The notes: a model not told the origin generated them from the letters alone. Shown: positions 1 to 9,929, numbered from the stretch's first letter. The stretch is DNA of 60,813 nt from Butyrivibrio sp. NC3005 (GCF_000424545.1 NZ_AUKC01000022.1:1-60813); one strand, 5' to 3'. Numbers and translations: made by a program.

Positions 1-66
1 TTCATGGTAAAATTGAGTTGTCGAAAAACAATCAACCACGCCCCAAAGAAAGGAGTTGTCACCCAT

Positions 67-1560
67 ATGATACCATATCATCAGATGACTTTGGCCGATG
101 TTTTTACAGAAACTCAAAAACTTTTTGAATCTGATAAACCCGAGTTTCTGAAGCTGCTCAAATCTTCCATAGATCTCAGTGAATTAATACCGTTTTCTTT
201 CGTAAACCATTTCTATTCTTCTACGGGAAGACCACGTGAATACTCATTGACGTCTTTGCTTTGGGCTCTAATTATTCAACGGATTTTCTCCATCCCAACA
301 GACTCTCTTCTCCTGACTTTTCTTGAATACTCCAGAGATCTTCGCGAATTCTGCGGTTTTTCCAAGGTTCCGGATGCATCAAAGATCACCCGTTTCAAGC
401 AGGAGTTTATCGACGACTTACAGCTATTCTTCGATTCTCTTGTTGATCTTACCGAACCGATCCTGCAGGAGATCGATGCCGAAAAAGCTTCCATGTCTGT
501 GTTTGATACGACCGGTCTGGAAGCCTATGTTACAGAGAATAATCCGAAGTACGCCAACCAGAAGATCCGTCAGCTGAAAGCCTGGGCTAAAACCATGGGG
601 GTTGATAAGTCCTATGATCCTTATAAGGCAGCTTATAGCTCTATGCCGACACATGCTTCTGCTGATCCGGAGATCAAACAGCAGTACCTTAACGGTCACT
701 TTTGCTATGCTTACAAGGCCGGTGTCCTTACTAACGGGCTCGGTATTATCCGTGCCATCGAATTCTATGACAAGGATTACTTTGCTTCCCATCCGGAGAT
801 TGAGCGATACAAGAAGACCGATGCTCCAGATGAAGATAAATCCGTCGGTGATGCGAGACTTCTGCTTCCTTTACTGAAAGATTTCTTTCGGAAACATCCT
901 TTGATCAATCCGAAAACCTTTCTTGGTGATGCCGCATTTGACAGCATCGAAATTTATAAAACACTGCTTTCCGGTGATACGTTTGGTTATGAACCAGATG
1001 GAACCCCAAGGATTTTTGAAAAAGCCTATATACCACTGCGCTCTGCCACAAAACTCACCAGCCCGGACTATATCGTCAATGAAAACGGCGTTCCCTGCTG
1101 TCCGCATGATCCAACCCTTCCCATGAAACCCGAAGGGAACACATCACATCTGCGCTGTGGTCTGAAGACGTTTAAATTCGTCTGTCCCAAGATGAAATGG
1201 GAAACGATCCATGATGGAAAGTCCCATTCCCGCAGGGTTTGCACTTGTGATAATCCCTGTACGGATTCCAAATGCGGACGAATGATTTACCTCTACCCCG
1301 AAAAAGATCTCCGTCTCTGTCCCGGTGTTCTCCGGGGAACAGACGAATGGGAGTCAACCTATAAGATCCGCACATCTGTCGAGCGCTCCATCAATCACAT
1401 CAAGGACAGTTTCTGTCTCGGAGAACGTAAGACGCAGAATGCAAAGACTCTTCATGCCGACCTTCTGCTTGCCGGCATAACCCAGCTGATAACGGTAGTT
1501 GTGGCGGACAGGATCCATAAGCCTGAATACTTCCGCTCACTAAAGCGTCTCATCGCATAG
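67..1560 (+). CDS. DDE transposase (DUF772 plus DDE_Tnp_1 type)
   Basis: Transposase of about 497 residues that would cut and join the ends of its insertion sequence. The N-terminal part resembles the DUF772 region (GRPREY, then DASKITRF), and a DDE-type core follows, with VFDTTGLEAY as the likely first catalytic Asp segment and a late ERSINHIKD segment that may carry the Glu. A Cys-rich insert between them (CCPHD, RCGLK, CTCDNPCTDSKCG) suggests zinc binding. I chose ATG 67 because AAAGGAG lies 11 bases upstream; an in-frame ATG at 4 lacks such a site. The element runs off the left edge, so only one end could be inside the window. The family (IS1182/IS5-like) is inferred from layout and not certain. 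Confidence 0.8.
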   Translation: MIPYHQMTLADVFTETQKLFESDKPEFLKLLKSSIDLSELIPFSFVNHFYSSTGRPREYSLTSLLWALIIQRIFSIPTDSLLLTFLEYSRDLREFCGFSKVPDASKITRFKQEFIDDLQLFFDSLVDLTEPILQEIDAEKASMSVFDTTGLEAYVTENNPKYANQKIRQLKAWAKTMGVDKSYDPYKAAYSSMPTHASADPEIKQQYLNGHFCYAYKAGVLTNGLGIIRAIEFYDKDYFASHPEIERYKKTDAPDEDKSVGDARLLLPLLKDFFRKHPLINPKTFLGDAAFDSIEIYKTLLSGDTFGYEPDGTPRIFEKAYIPLRSATKLTSPDYIVNENGVPCCPHDPTLPMKPEGNTSHLRCGLKTFKFVCPKMKWETIHDGKSHSRRVCTCDNPCTDSKCGRMIYLYPEKDLRLCPGVLRGTDEWESTYKIRTSVERSINHIKDSFCLGERKTQNAKTLHADLLLAGITQLITVVVADRIHKPEYFRSLKRLIA

Positions 1561-1666
1561 GCTGCCGGAACTGAATACTGTAAGAGCTTATTAAAGTACG
1601 CCAATTTTCAAGGTTCAGAGCAGTTATCCACAATAACTGCAGAATACCTGCCGGTAATGTTCCGGT

Positions 1667-1689
1667 GAAATCCGGTATATCCGGATTTC
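1667..1689 (+). terminator. Hairpin after the transposase gene
   Basis: GAAATCCGG and CCGGATTTC form a perfect 9-bp stem with a TATAT loop about 105 bases after the transposase stop. There is no clean T-run, so it may be a terminator or part of the IS end. Confidence 0.4.
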
Positions 1690-1706
1690 GACCTTGTTTT
1701 GTTCAG

Positions 1707-1738
1707 AATTGCGAACTCGCGGAGCGAGTTTCGCAATT
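1707..1738. repeat. Inverted repeat, possible IS end structure
   Basis: AATTGCGAACTCGC (1707-1720) pairs with GCGAGTTTCGCAATT (1724-1738) with one bulged T. It lies just before the AT-rich sequence outside the transposase region and could mark the IS end or a factor-independent terminator. The rest of 1561-1800 shows no gene. Confidence 0.4.
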
Positions 1739-1800
1739 ACCTATTATTATACATCAGCAAACTATAAAACACAACATCTATTTATATAGTTTTATAAGTA

Positions 1801-2410
1801 TTATTCGACAGTTATTAACCTTCCTGTAACCATATCATCATCGATAACTATGTGATAATCATCAGAGAATTCACACTTTGCATCTACCAGCAAAATATCT
1901 CCAATAAACTTTGCTCCTGCATTAATAATATCCGCAAGAACAACGGTATGACATACAACAATTCTTCCTCGAAGGACTTCTGGAATAGGTGTTAGAAGCC
2001 ATAGAGCATGACATAAAAATCCTTTAACAATGTTTTTATTCTCCATAGCTTTTTTGATAAATTTGACAGCAGGCGCATCTTGCATTTTGTCAGATGATCC
2101 AAGGGAATACATTGGAGGAATTTATTTCTCTTAGTCTGCACGCAACATAATTAGCTGCACATAAAATAATATCGTAATTATCCGCATCTGCATCCTGAAT
2201 ATCTTTTGTAGCCAGAAAAGTTTCAACGCTCTTGCCTGGTTCGGTAACATCACCTACTAAAACTCTTTGCTCATTACCATTTAGAAGTGTCAAAAAATCT
2301 ACAACTCCGCCTTTTTCTTCGAAATACTCTTTATATTTTTTGATTTCATCAGGAATGAATTCCGTTTCTACGAGAACAGCAACTTTAAAATCACATCTTG
2401 CATTACTCAT
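1801..2410 (-). pseudogene. DJ-1/PfpI family protein, frameshifted
   Basis: Two reading frames together make one DJ-1/PfpI protein of about 202 residues. The first frame (MSNARCDFKVAVLVE to about 2113) ends just after the conserved stretch YDIILCAANYVACRLRE. The second (2112 to 1801) continues with PAVKFIKKAM and GFLCHALW, where the Cys is the nucleophile-elbow residue of the family. The frames overlap around 2100-2112, and removing one base restores a single frame. Start 2410 is preferred because AAAGG lies 7 bases upstream. The family includes chaperone/deglycase and protease-like members; which one this was cannot be told. It is probably inactive unless the shift is a sequencing error. Confidence 0.75.
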
Positions 2411-2725
2411 AACTCCGCCTTTCTCAGGTGCCAAAACCAAAACGACAGCATTATTTTATTACGATAACGTGCAAAAGTTACATTTTAAAGCATATATTGT
2501 GATGATTTATTTAAGAAAACAGCCATATTTATTATATATTTTTAACGTTATATCGTCAATATAAAAACGCATTTATACTTCTACAGAGATACTGTAGTAT
2601 CAGCAAAAACAATTAAATGGAAAGATTACGATGCTTGTCTACGCGCATCAAAAATGATAAGATGAGGATGAGTTGATATGTATTTTGACTCTTGAACTAT
2701 TAATATATAGAAAGAAAATTGTTTT

Positions 2726-3688
2726 ATGGGAGATTATGAAAAGACACAATGGCATCCGCCATTTTGTGCGGCTGTTAAGCTCGAGCTTAGAGCCAACAAG
2801 AAAGACTTAAGTTTTGAAGCTGAACATACACTTAACACCAAACCTATTCTAATAGACTTATTGGTAATTAAGAAACTTACAAATGTTGATATTCAAAACG
2901 AAATTGGAAAAATTTTTAAAGAACATAATATATTCGAATACAAGTCTCCAAGCGATGCTCTTGGAGTTGATCAGTACTTTAAAACGCTGGCATATGCGTG
3001 TTTATATAAAGCAAACTGTCCTAGTACAGACAGTATAAAGGCTGATGACATCACTCTAACACTTGTTCGTGAAGGCATGCCAAGAGAACTGTTCAAATGG
3101 TTTGAAAACAATAGCTGTACAATCGTTGAAAAATATCCCGGCATATATTATGTCACCGGTGAAAAAACTCTTTTCTCAACACAGCTTATTGTTTCCTCCA
3201 AACTTAATATCGAGGAACATCAGTGGTTAAAAGCATTAACCAGCAAGATGAATGAAAAAGCAGGCGAAAGGCTTGTATTATCTGCTAAAAGCTTATTAGA
3301 TAAAGATGATAAAGAAAATGCTGATTCTGTATTACAGCTTTCTATGGCAGAAAACAAAGATTTGTTTAAGAAATTGAAGGAGGTGCCAGGTATGTGTGAG
3401 GCTCTTAAAGATTTAATGAAACCTGAATTAGAAGCAGCTAAAGCTGATGCTAGAATTGAGGGCAGAAACGAAGGCAGACTTGAAGGCAGACTCGAAGGCA
3501 GACTCGAAGGCAGACTCGAAGGCAGACTCGAAGGCAGACTCGAAGGCAGAAACGAAGCCACTTCCGAATTATCTACAGCAATAAAACGCCTAAAAAACGG
3601 AGACTCTGTGCAGACTCTTATAGATGAAGGTTTTGATTCTGGTATAGTTAATTCAGCTAAAGAAGTGTTAGACAGTATTATTGCATAA
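2726..3688 (+). CDS. Rpn-like PD-(D/E)XK nuclease family protein
   Basis: Protein of 320 residues with the layout of Rpn/PDDEXK-type putative nucleases common in Lachnospiraceae. The likely active-site pieces are IDLLVIKK (Asp near residue 43) and FEYKS (the Glu-x-Lys pair near residues 71-73). An alpha-helical region follows, then an Arg/Glu-rich repeat of EGRL units and a short helical tail (TAIKRLKNGDSVQTL). Known Rpn proteins are DNA endonucleases that promote recombination, often in many genomic copies; the role here is inferred. It stands alone, ahead of a clear terminator and between a pseudogene and a convergent glycan cluster. There is no strong ribosome site before the ATG, so the start is the least certain part. 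Confidence 0.7.
   Translation: MGDYEKTQWHPPFCAAVKLELRANKKDLSFEAEHTLNTKPILIDLLVIKKLTNVDIQNEIGKIFKEHNIFEYKSPSDALGVDQYFKTLAYACLYKANCPSTDSIKADDITLTLVREGMPRELFKWFENNSCTIVEKYPGIYYVTGEKTLFSTQLIVSSKLNIEEHQWLKALTSKMNEKAGERLVLSAKSLLDKDDKENADSVLQLSMAENKDLFKKLKEVPGMCEALKDLMKPELEAAKADARIEGRNEGRLEGRLEGRLEGRLEGRLEGRLEGRNEATSELSTAIKRLKNGDSVQTLIDEGFDSGIVNSAKEVLDSIIA
3470..3553 (+). repeat. Seven tandem 12-bp units coding EGRL/EGRN
   Basis: The unit GAAGGCAGACTC occurs seven times in a row, with small changes in the first and last units. Each unit codes Glu-Gly-Arg-Leu (last one Asn). A further EGRN-like copy precedes it. Because 12 is a multiple of three, slippage would change protein length without breaking the frame. 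Confidence 0.95.
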
Positions 3689-3696
3689 AAAATATT

Positions 3697-3729
3697 CAGG
3701 CTATGAACCGTAAGTTCATAGCCTGTTTT
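3697..3729 (+). terminator. Rho-independent terminator of the Rpn-like gene
   Basis: CAGGCTATGAAC and GTTCATAGCCTG form a perfect 12-bp stem with loop CGTAA, followed by TTTT. It lies 8 bases past the stop of the nuclease gene and may also serve the convergent gene ending at 3736. Confidence 0.9.
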
Positions 3730-3735
3730 AATCAT

Positions 3736-4833
3736 TTAGCTATACAATTTGCATCCCGTATGAACAATATTTAACTTATCTGCATTCTTCATAAAATAAA
3801 GCGTTTCTAGTGTTTCTCCCATATATCCAATATAGCGATCAGATCTTTCGTTTCCTTTTGGAACTGACAACTCTTCTACATACTCTAATATCGGAAACAA
3901 CCACTCACAATAATCTCTTAATACTGCTTTCTTTGCTAAAATCACATTGTAATTATAAAGATACTTTTGCTTTAGTACTTCTGGAAAATATTCTGCATAT
4001 TCCGGACGAATTTCTCTGAGTGCTGCAAGCATTGCCTTCCAATCAATGTCTTTCAGATAACGCTGATGATGTGCATTAATATTAGGTTCATACGGCATAG
4101 GATAAGGAAGCACAACATCTACATCGTTGTCGCATAACCTTAGTAAATCATCTTCTGAAAATTCCAGCATTCTTCTATACTGATTCAATCCATAATATTG
4201 CCCACAATCATAATCAACTTTGTTATTACAATCCACGCATAATTTGTTTTTCCAAATCCAGTAAAGACCTGTTAATTCACAATAGTTTGAATTCTTAGAA
4301 GAAATGCTCTCACCATTATTGTCTGTAAATACTGCGATCTTGGAAACAGCATTACTTGCTCCTACCTGCAAAGGATATATGAAGTCTTTTAACATAGGTT
4401 GCTCGTTCAAAGGACTATCCATATGGGATTTCGCCATAAATAATCTTACAAACGGCTTATTATATCCAACTGGCAATGCTGATAATGGCAAAAATCGATT
4501 TAATCTTATATGGAACATCTTCATAAGTTCATTCCAACGTTCAGAATTCAATCGAATATAATGATGAAAACCACTATTTTCCAAACTTTCTTCTATTTCA
4601 GCCTGAATATTCTCGGGAGTAGCAATGATAATCTCTAAAGACTGTTTCTCATTATAAGAAAGTTCTTTGGCTATAGCAGAAAGCTCTCGAACAGGCACTC
4701 CTCCAAGAACATTAGAATTGCCACTTAAAGATGAAACAATGAAAAAAGAAACAATTCGCTTAGGATATAGTGATTTTATTGCTTCATAAACGCCAAGCGC
4801 ATAGCCCTTAGCACCAAAAATAGCAAGATTCAT
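3736..4833 (-). CDS. DUF4422 glycosyltransferase with N-terminal Rossmann module
   Basis: Protein of 365 residues. Residues 1-110 form a Rossmann-like module starting MNLAIFGAKG, similar to the nucleotide-binding start of PglD-like proteins. Residues about 130-345 match DUF4422, a family of capsule glycosyltransferases, with the expected YCELTGLYWIWKN and YYGLNQYRRML segments and a late Asp/Glu-rich core. It probably adds a sugar to a surface glycan from the cytoplasmic side. It is the last gene of the leftward cluster, separated by 47 bases from the previous glycosyltransferase, and converges on the terminator at 3697-3729. Donor and acceptor sugars cannot be read from the sequence. Confidence 0.8.
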   Translation of the reverse strand: MNLAIFGAKGYALGVYEAIKSLYPKRIVSFFIVSSLSGNSNVLGGVPVRELSAIAKELSYNEKQSLEIIIATPENIQAEIEESLENSGFHHYIRLNSERWNELMKMFHIRLNRFLPLSALPVGYNKPFVRLFMAKSHMDSPLNEQPMLKDFIYPLQVGASNAVSKIAVFTDNNGESISSKNSNYCELTGLYWIWKNKLCVDCNNKVDYDCGQYYGLNQYRRMLEFSEDDLLRLCDNDVDVVLPYPMPYEPNINAHHQRYLKDIDWKAMLAALREIRPEYAEYFPEVLKQKYLYNYNVILAKKAVLRDYCEWLFPILEYVEELSVPKGNERSDRYIGYMGETLETLYFMKNADKLNIVHTGCKLYS

Positions 4834-4880
4834 AACGGTATTCCTTAAGCTCAGAATTAATAATCTGATACAAAAACAAA

Positions 4881-6302
4881 TTATAGTTTATCATTAAAAC
4901 ATTTTTTCAGCATTGTTTTCCATTTTTTACAAAAAACACTTATTGAAAAATAATCTTCATATATCTTTCTTGCCTCTTTACCAATGTTTTTTAATCTCTC
5001 CATATTTCTAATACACCATTCAATCTTGATTTTTAAAGCCAAAGAATTTTCAGACTCAAATACAAAACCATTAACACTATCTGTTATTAATTCAGCAGTA
5101 CCTACAGTGTTTGAAACTATGCTCGGTATAGCCTTTCTCATTGCTTCACAAACAGATACTGGCATAACATCTTCTCTTGAAGGACAAATTAGTAAATCGG
5201 TTACATCCAATACATTTTCAATCTCTGTTTTTTCCATTACCCCAACAAATTCAATAGCGTTTTTTAACTTTTCTGCTCTTTTTTTCTGCTCTTTTCCATA
5301 AGCTGATTCATAATTACCAATGAACATAATATGAAGTAATTCTCTTTCTTCTTGTGGCATAAGTTCAATCGCATCAATCAAAATATCCTGACCTTTATAA
5401 TTTTGAACATTGGCTATACACACTATATTCAACTGATTATGCATTCCATTTAACAATTCGTCGTTATTTAACAATACATCTGGTAACCCATAATGTAGTA
5501 TCTCAACATGTATATTAGGTATGTATTTTTTTATTGCTTGCTTAGCAGGAAATCCAGCAGCATAGACATACATATTATCAAAATTTATCGTTTTCATTAT
5601 CTCAACATTAATTGAGCGATAAAAAAAATCAGGATCATGCAGCCACCAAATATATTTGCGATTTTCATTTTTATCTGATAAAAACTGATAGTAATTTAAA
5701 GTATTACAAACAATCCTAGAAAACTTATCAATCCACGCTATATCATTAGCCGTCATGATTTCTAATGATTGTTCGATAATAATAGGAATACCATCTTTTT
5801 CCAAGTATTCTCTTAATTTTCCATCACTCCATGATACAAAAATAACATCATAGCCTATTTCTTTAGAATACTTTGCAGCATAATAAAATGCTAAAGAAGC
5901 TCCATTTAAATCCAAATTATGAGACATAAAGAGAACAGATTTTTTCGTAATCATCGATTCAATCACGTCATTTATTCGGCTTTCCTGAACAAACACTTGG
6001 GTCCACACATGACTTTTTATTAAATCTTTCCTTTTTACTAAATCAGAATACAAAATCACTTTCTCATTCTTGACTCCATAGCTAATCAGCTGATTACGCA
6101 TCGAATCTGAATGAACGCTTAAAATAACAACAATATCATAGTCAATACTATTTATATCTCGAGGACAAAATACAGTTTTATTATCAATTATCATTCCAAT
6201 CTTATTAGAATCATTATCCAATAGTGCTACAATATCATCTTCTCTAAAACAATTCTTATATTTATTGTAGTAATCGCCTGTGCCAAAAAGAACAATATTC
6301 AT
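4881..6302 (-). CDS. GT4-type glycosyltransferase with N-terminal Rossmann module
   Basis: Protein of 473 residues. Residues 1-100 are a Rossmann-like module (MNIVLFGTGDYY, then VALLDNDSNKIG). The rest has the two-lobed GT-B fold of GT4 enzymes: a first lobe with SHNLDLNGASLAFYY (about 127-141), and a C-terminal lobe with NYKGQDILIDA and the nucleotide-sugar site PSREDVMPVSVCEAM. There is no membrane segment, so it is a cytoplasmic enzyme of surface-glycan assembly. GAGGG lies 12 bases before the ATG. The neighbouring genes are also glycosyltransferases on the same strand. The sugar transferred is unknown. Confidence 0.85.
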   Translation of the reverse strand: MNIVLFGTGDYYNKYKNCFREDDIVALLDNDSNKIGMIIDNKTVFCPRDINSIDYDIVVILSVHSDSMRNQLISYGVKNEKVILYSDLVKRKDLIKSHVWTQVFVQESRINDVIESMITKKSVLFMSHNLDLNGASLAFYYAAKYSKEIGYDVIFVSWSDGKLREYLEKDGIPIIIEQSLEIMTANDIAWIDKFSRIVCNTLNYYQFLSDKNENRKYIWWLHDPDFFYRSINVEIMKTINFDNMYVYAAGFPAKQAIKKYIPNIHVEILHYGLPDVLLNNDELLNGMHNQLNIVCIANVQNYKGQDILIDAIELMPQEERELLHIMFIGNYESAYGKEQKKRAEKLKNAIEFVGVMEKTEIENVLDVTDLLICPSREDVMPVSVCEAMRKAIPSIVSNTVGTAELITDSVNGFVFESENSLALKIKIEWCIRNMERLKNIGKEARKIYEDYFSISVFCKKWKTMLKKCFNDKL

Positions 6303-6364
6303 AGTATAAGATATCCCTCATGATAAATAGAAGCAATAATCGATAGTTTTTTGAATACAAAAAG

Positions 6365-7666
6365 CTAATCAATAATATATTGCTTGATTTCAGAAAATGT
6401 TGAAGATTGCATTAACATATCATTATGATTTTTTATAGTATTTTGATAAATTATACTATTCTTATATAATTCATCATAATGAAAATTATTAATTGTATAC
6501 TCATAAATTCTTTCAAGTTGTTCACATATCCTAATTGGATTCATCTTATGAATTCTTTGAACCGCAGCTTCTTCAATCTGACGAATTTTTGAAGTGTCAA
6601 GATTATTTACATATATTATTTTATCAACTAATTGTTTAACATTTTCTCGTTCAATAAGAAAACCATTTTTACCATCTTCTATTAACTGTTCAAAGCTAGC
6701 TCCTTTTGTTCCGATAACAATTTTTCCCAAAGCCATTGCTTCTATACATGTATTCGGAAGATTATCAACCCTCGATGGCATCACGCAAAAAAGGCAATTA
6801 CGAATATAAGGTATTAGCTCCTCTTTTGTCACTTCACCTATAAACAAACATCTATCAGAATATTCACCAGCTTTAGTTTTAATATAAGCAGATGGAGAAA
6901 CCTCATATCCTTCATCAGTAATCCAATTCCATTCTCTTCCAATAAACAACCATTTTAGATTTGGGAACTCTTCAAGAACTTCGTGTATACCATCTCCAAT
7001 AAGTCTAATCCCTTTCAATATTTTTATAGAACCAAATGTCAGAATGTATTTATCTAAATTATTTATTTTATTTTCTTTACACTCACTTATAAATTTAGGA
7101 TAAAATGGCGATTCAATAACCTCAATATTCCTTCCAGTTGACAATTGCACAAGTTTTGCTGTAGTTTCTGAAGGACTATATACAAAATCAGCCTTTATCA
7201 CTGATATGTCTTCAAGAAAATCAGCAATTTTTTCACTTTTATATTCTTTATGAATATCAAAATACTCTTTATCCGCATATCTTAATAGCGGTCTGAAAGA
7301 TGAAACCCTAATCACCGTAGGAAGCTTTAATCTATCAAAACCCAATGCCATAAAATTCGGATATTGAATTAAGTCAATTCTAATTCCCTTTTCAAGCAAT
7401 TTATAAACAAAACTATTTAATATTAAACTTCTTTTGCGCATATATGATCCGGGAATACTTGGATTCACATTCTCAATTTCATCTTTTACTTTATAGACAG
7501 TAATTCTATGATAATACTGTATAATATCATTTTTATGTGCTAGAACGACAATCATAATATTATGTCCATTCTCCGCAAGAAGTCGGGATATATTATCATA
7601 ATATACAGCTAATCCTCCATATGGTTTATCAGTTACAAATTCAGGAAGTACATAAACTATGTTCAT
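6365..7666 (-). CDS. GT4 family glycosyltransferase
   Basis: Protein of 433 residues with a complete GT4 layout. The N-terminal lobe starts MNIVYVLPEF and holds a Gly-rich acceptor-side loop (KPYGGLAVYY). A linker with SPSETTAKLVQL follows. The C-terminal lobe holds LTFGSIKILKG, LFIGE and the donor-binding PSRVDNLPNTCIEAMALG. It would use a nucleotide sugar to extend a surface polysaccharide. GGAAAGG sits 5 bases before the start codon. Unlike several neighbours it has no added N-terminal Rossmann module. It is 11 bases from the upstream gene, so probably in the same transcript. Confidence 0.88.
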   Translation of the reverse strand: MNIVYVLPEFVTDKPYGGLAVYYDNISRLLAENGHNIMIVVLAHKNDIIQYYHRITVYKVKDEIENVNPSIPGSYMRKRSLILNSFVYKLLEKGIRIDLIQYPNFMALGFDRLKLPTVIRVSSFRPLLRYADKEYFDIHKEYKSEKIADFLEDISVIKADFVYSPSETTAKLVQLSTGRNIEVIESPFYPKFISECKENKINNLDKYILTFGSIKILKGIRLIGDGIHEVLEEFPNLKWLFIGREWNWITDEGYEVSPSAYIKTKAGEYSDRCLFIGEVTKEELIPYIRNCLFCVMPSRVDNLPNTCIEAMALGKIVIGTKGASFEQLIEDGKNGFLIERENVKQLVDKIIYVNNLDTSKIRQIEEAAVQRIHKMNPIRICEQLERIYEYTINNFHYDELYKNSIIYQNTIKNHNDMLMQSSTFSEIKQYIID

Positions 7667-7677
7667 CTATACCTTTC

Positions 7678-8733
7678 CTAGAACATTTGTTTTAACAAAT
7701 GCTTTACAAAAAGAATACGTGCATGTTTTGACCTTGCATATTTGATATATCTGTTTTGACCATTTTGAGCAATATAAAATGTATAATCTTCATTTTTGAT
7801 TAATTCTAAAACTTCATAAAAATTATCAAAATTCCATTTCAAAGGTATATATGTCTCATATTCTTTAAAACAATCTGGATATGTTACCATATGATTTACA
7901 ACCGGCTTTATTAAAGCTGCCCCTACGGTAAATGCTTCAAAATCTCTAAGACATAACTCCCCCCATCCGAAAGGACTAATCATGCATCTACTATTACGTA
8001 TTTCTTCAATATACTTTTTCTTACTTACATACTCTTCAGGGTTAACCATGCGCAAATCAGTTATTTTTTTTAACTTTTCTATTACCAGATTTCTTTGATA
8101 ATGCGTTATTGAATCAAAAGTTGTTCCCCGATAATATAAATCATATGTTCTATCCTTCGATGCTTTAAAAAAATCTGTTTCATATACCATTTTACCCAAG
8201 CCAAAGTTCCAACTTAAACCAATCTTGTTTATATGTGTCTTATCTTCAATACCAAAGTATTCCATTGAATACTTATCATCCTCTATTCCCATGTATTTAT
8301 GATAATAATCACACCATACTCTTCCTGCAAAATATGGTTTTTGATACATATCCATATCTTTTAAAAGTTGCCCCTTTAAGTATTTATCTACATAAGGAAG
8401 AAGATTAAACTTACAACCACCTGTACTATCCTCGACATCTAGCCATACGATATATTTAGCTTTACTTTTAAGTTTAATCAACTGCTCAATTTGCAGTTCA
8501 GGATTTCCAAAAGCTCCTGAATCATGAAATGCACAAAGTACAATATCTAAATTTTCCAGCTTGTCAATAGGTATTTTTATTTCTTCATATACTCCTCGTT
8601 CAGTAAAATTTTCACGTCCAAAAAAAAATATATTAAATCCTTCTTCTTCAAATTCAGTTCGTGCCCACACTAGAGGCTGAAGCCAAGCTCGTGTATAGTT
8701 TGTTCCATCATATAAAACTGTTATATTCCTCAT
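7678..8733 (-). CDS. Glycosyltransferase-like protein (CgeB/exostosin-like C-terminus)
   Basis: Protein of 351 residues with no close match that I recognise by name. The N-terminal half starts RNITVLYDGTNYTRAW and alternates hydrophobic strands and helices, as in a GT-B lobe. The C-terminal half contains SPFGWGELCLRDFEAFTVGA followed by LIKP, the pattern seen in CgeB-like and exostosin-like glycosyltransferases around the nucleotide-sugar site. No signal peptide or membrane segment is seen. It sits between a broken methyltransferase gene and a GT4 gene, all leftward, which supports a role in the same glycan. An alternative is a modifying enzyme with a GT-B-like fold. Confidence 0.65.
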   Translation of the reverse strand: MRNITVLYDGTNYTRAWLQPLVWARTEFEEEGFNIFFFGRENFTERGVYEEIKIPIDKLENLDIVLCAFHDSGAFGNPELQIEQLIKLKSKAKYIVWLDVEDSTGGCKFNLLPYVDKYLKGQLLKDMDMYQKPYFAGRVWCDYYHKYMGIEDDKYSMEYFGIEDKTHINKIGLSWNFGLGKMVYETDFFKASKDRTYDLYYRGTTFDSITHYQRNLVIEKLKKITDLRMVNPEEYVSKKKYIEEIRNSRCMISPFGWGELCLRDFEAFTVGAALIKPVVNHMVTYPDCFKEYETYIPLKWNFDNFYEVLELIKNEDYTFYIAQNGQNRYIKYARSKHARILFVKHLLKQMF

Positions 8734-8871
8734 GACAAATCAATCCTCTCATGACAACATTGTTTTTACAATGCTAAAGTGTTCCAAGTAATTTTCAAAT
8801 TTGCCTTATTATTCTTTTCAATCATAACAGCTATTGTAGTCTTGATTCTTTTTCTAACAATAACACATGTG

Positions 8872-9929
8872 TTAGCCGCCTTGCTTATGCTTGAATATTT
8901 TTAATCCAAGAATAAGTGGATATTTTTCATCATAATAATCTAATTCTGAAGTATCAAGTAATTCAGCACTCAGACCATACAGAAAAGCACATGCACTTTT
9001 TACATTACCATAACCATTAAGATCGTATTTAATTTTATATGGTAACAATTTACATATTTCATCTACCGAGTCTATGGATTAGTAAAACTCCAATATTCTC
9101 CCCAATTTTTTTGATGAAAATCACTAATAGGTTTAATTCCTGGTAATGTAATCAATGCGCAACCACATTGTTTCAACATAACAACAATATTTTCAACTGA
9201 TTTTTTAACATCATATATGTACTGCAATGTCTGCGTACAAATAATGCAATCATAAACATCTTCCTCTACTCCAATCCCTGTTTCAAAATTAATCAATTTA
9301 GCATTATTCCAGCCTTCCACATGACAAATTGTTATATTTGTATTCTTTTCATCCCCATACTTTCTACTATATCTATCATCTTGAACTTCCAAAACATTGC
9401 CTTTAATACTTTCTTTATTTTTTTCTATAAACTTCTCTATATAGTACCTATCAATGGGCATTCCGAAATCACTGCCATCGGATGAAACCGGATGAATTTT
9501 AGCATTTATAAAAAATTCCACACCAAAATCACTCATCATCTTTCTACGTTTTAATTCCATTAATTGATTTCTGTTTTCAAAAGTTTCAAACATTCTACTA
9601 TTCAATCTAAAAAACAATTCATTATTCTGGATAAATACTTCATCCTCTGATAAAATCTCTATACTTTCAAATTTATTATCATATAAACTCTTTATTTGAT
9701 TAAACATCTCTATGTAATATTGCGACACAATTAACAAACTACACTTTTCTTCTTTGCCAATAATATCTTCTAGCTTTCTAGGATTAATAATATAACAATC
9801 TTCATTTGAATCATAAACAACATCATCAACAGCATTATCCAAAAATGCTATAATTCTATATGTTTTTTTGATTTTATTCTTATTCTTCTGATAAAGATTA
9901 CCCTTTCCAAAAACAATTGCTTTTTTCAT
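8872..9929 (-). pseudogene. SAM-dependent methyltransferase with N-terminal Rossmann module, frameshifted
   Basis: The open frame stops at 9072 after 285 codons, ending HQKNWGEYWSFTNP. A second frame continues without a break from 9078 to a stop at 8872: 68 sense codons starting SIDSVDEICK and ending FKHKQGG. Adding one base near 9076-9080 joins them into about 352 residues. Residues 1-100 are a Rossmann-like module (MKKAIVFGKGNLYQ). The methyltransferase part has NVLEVQDDRYSRKYG as its SAM-binding loop and YDCIICTQTLQYI. The lost tail is the usual C-terminus of this methyltransferase type, where sequence of the kind WxFT is followed by more helices. The short product may or may not fold. Confidence 0.8.

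Noticed and set aside
3470..3553. CRISPR-like array
   Set aside because: Units are 12 bp, directly adjacent and without spacers; they code a protein repeat.
3220..3735. Minus-strand frame with repeated SLPS units opposite the nuclease repeat
   Set aside because: It is the antisense reading of the 12-bp repeat; no ribosome site or family match, and the sense frame is a known family.
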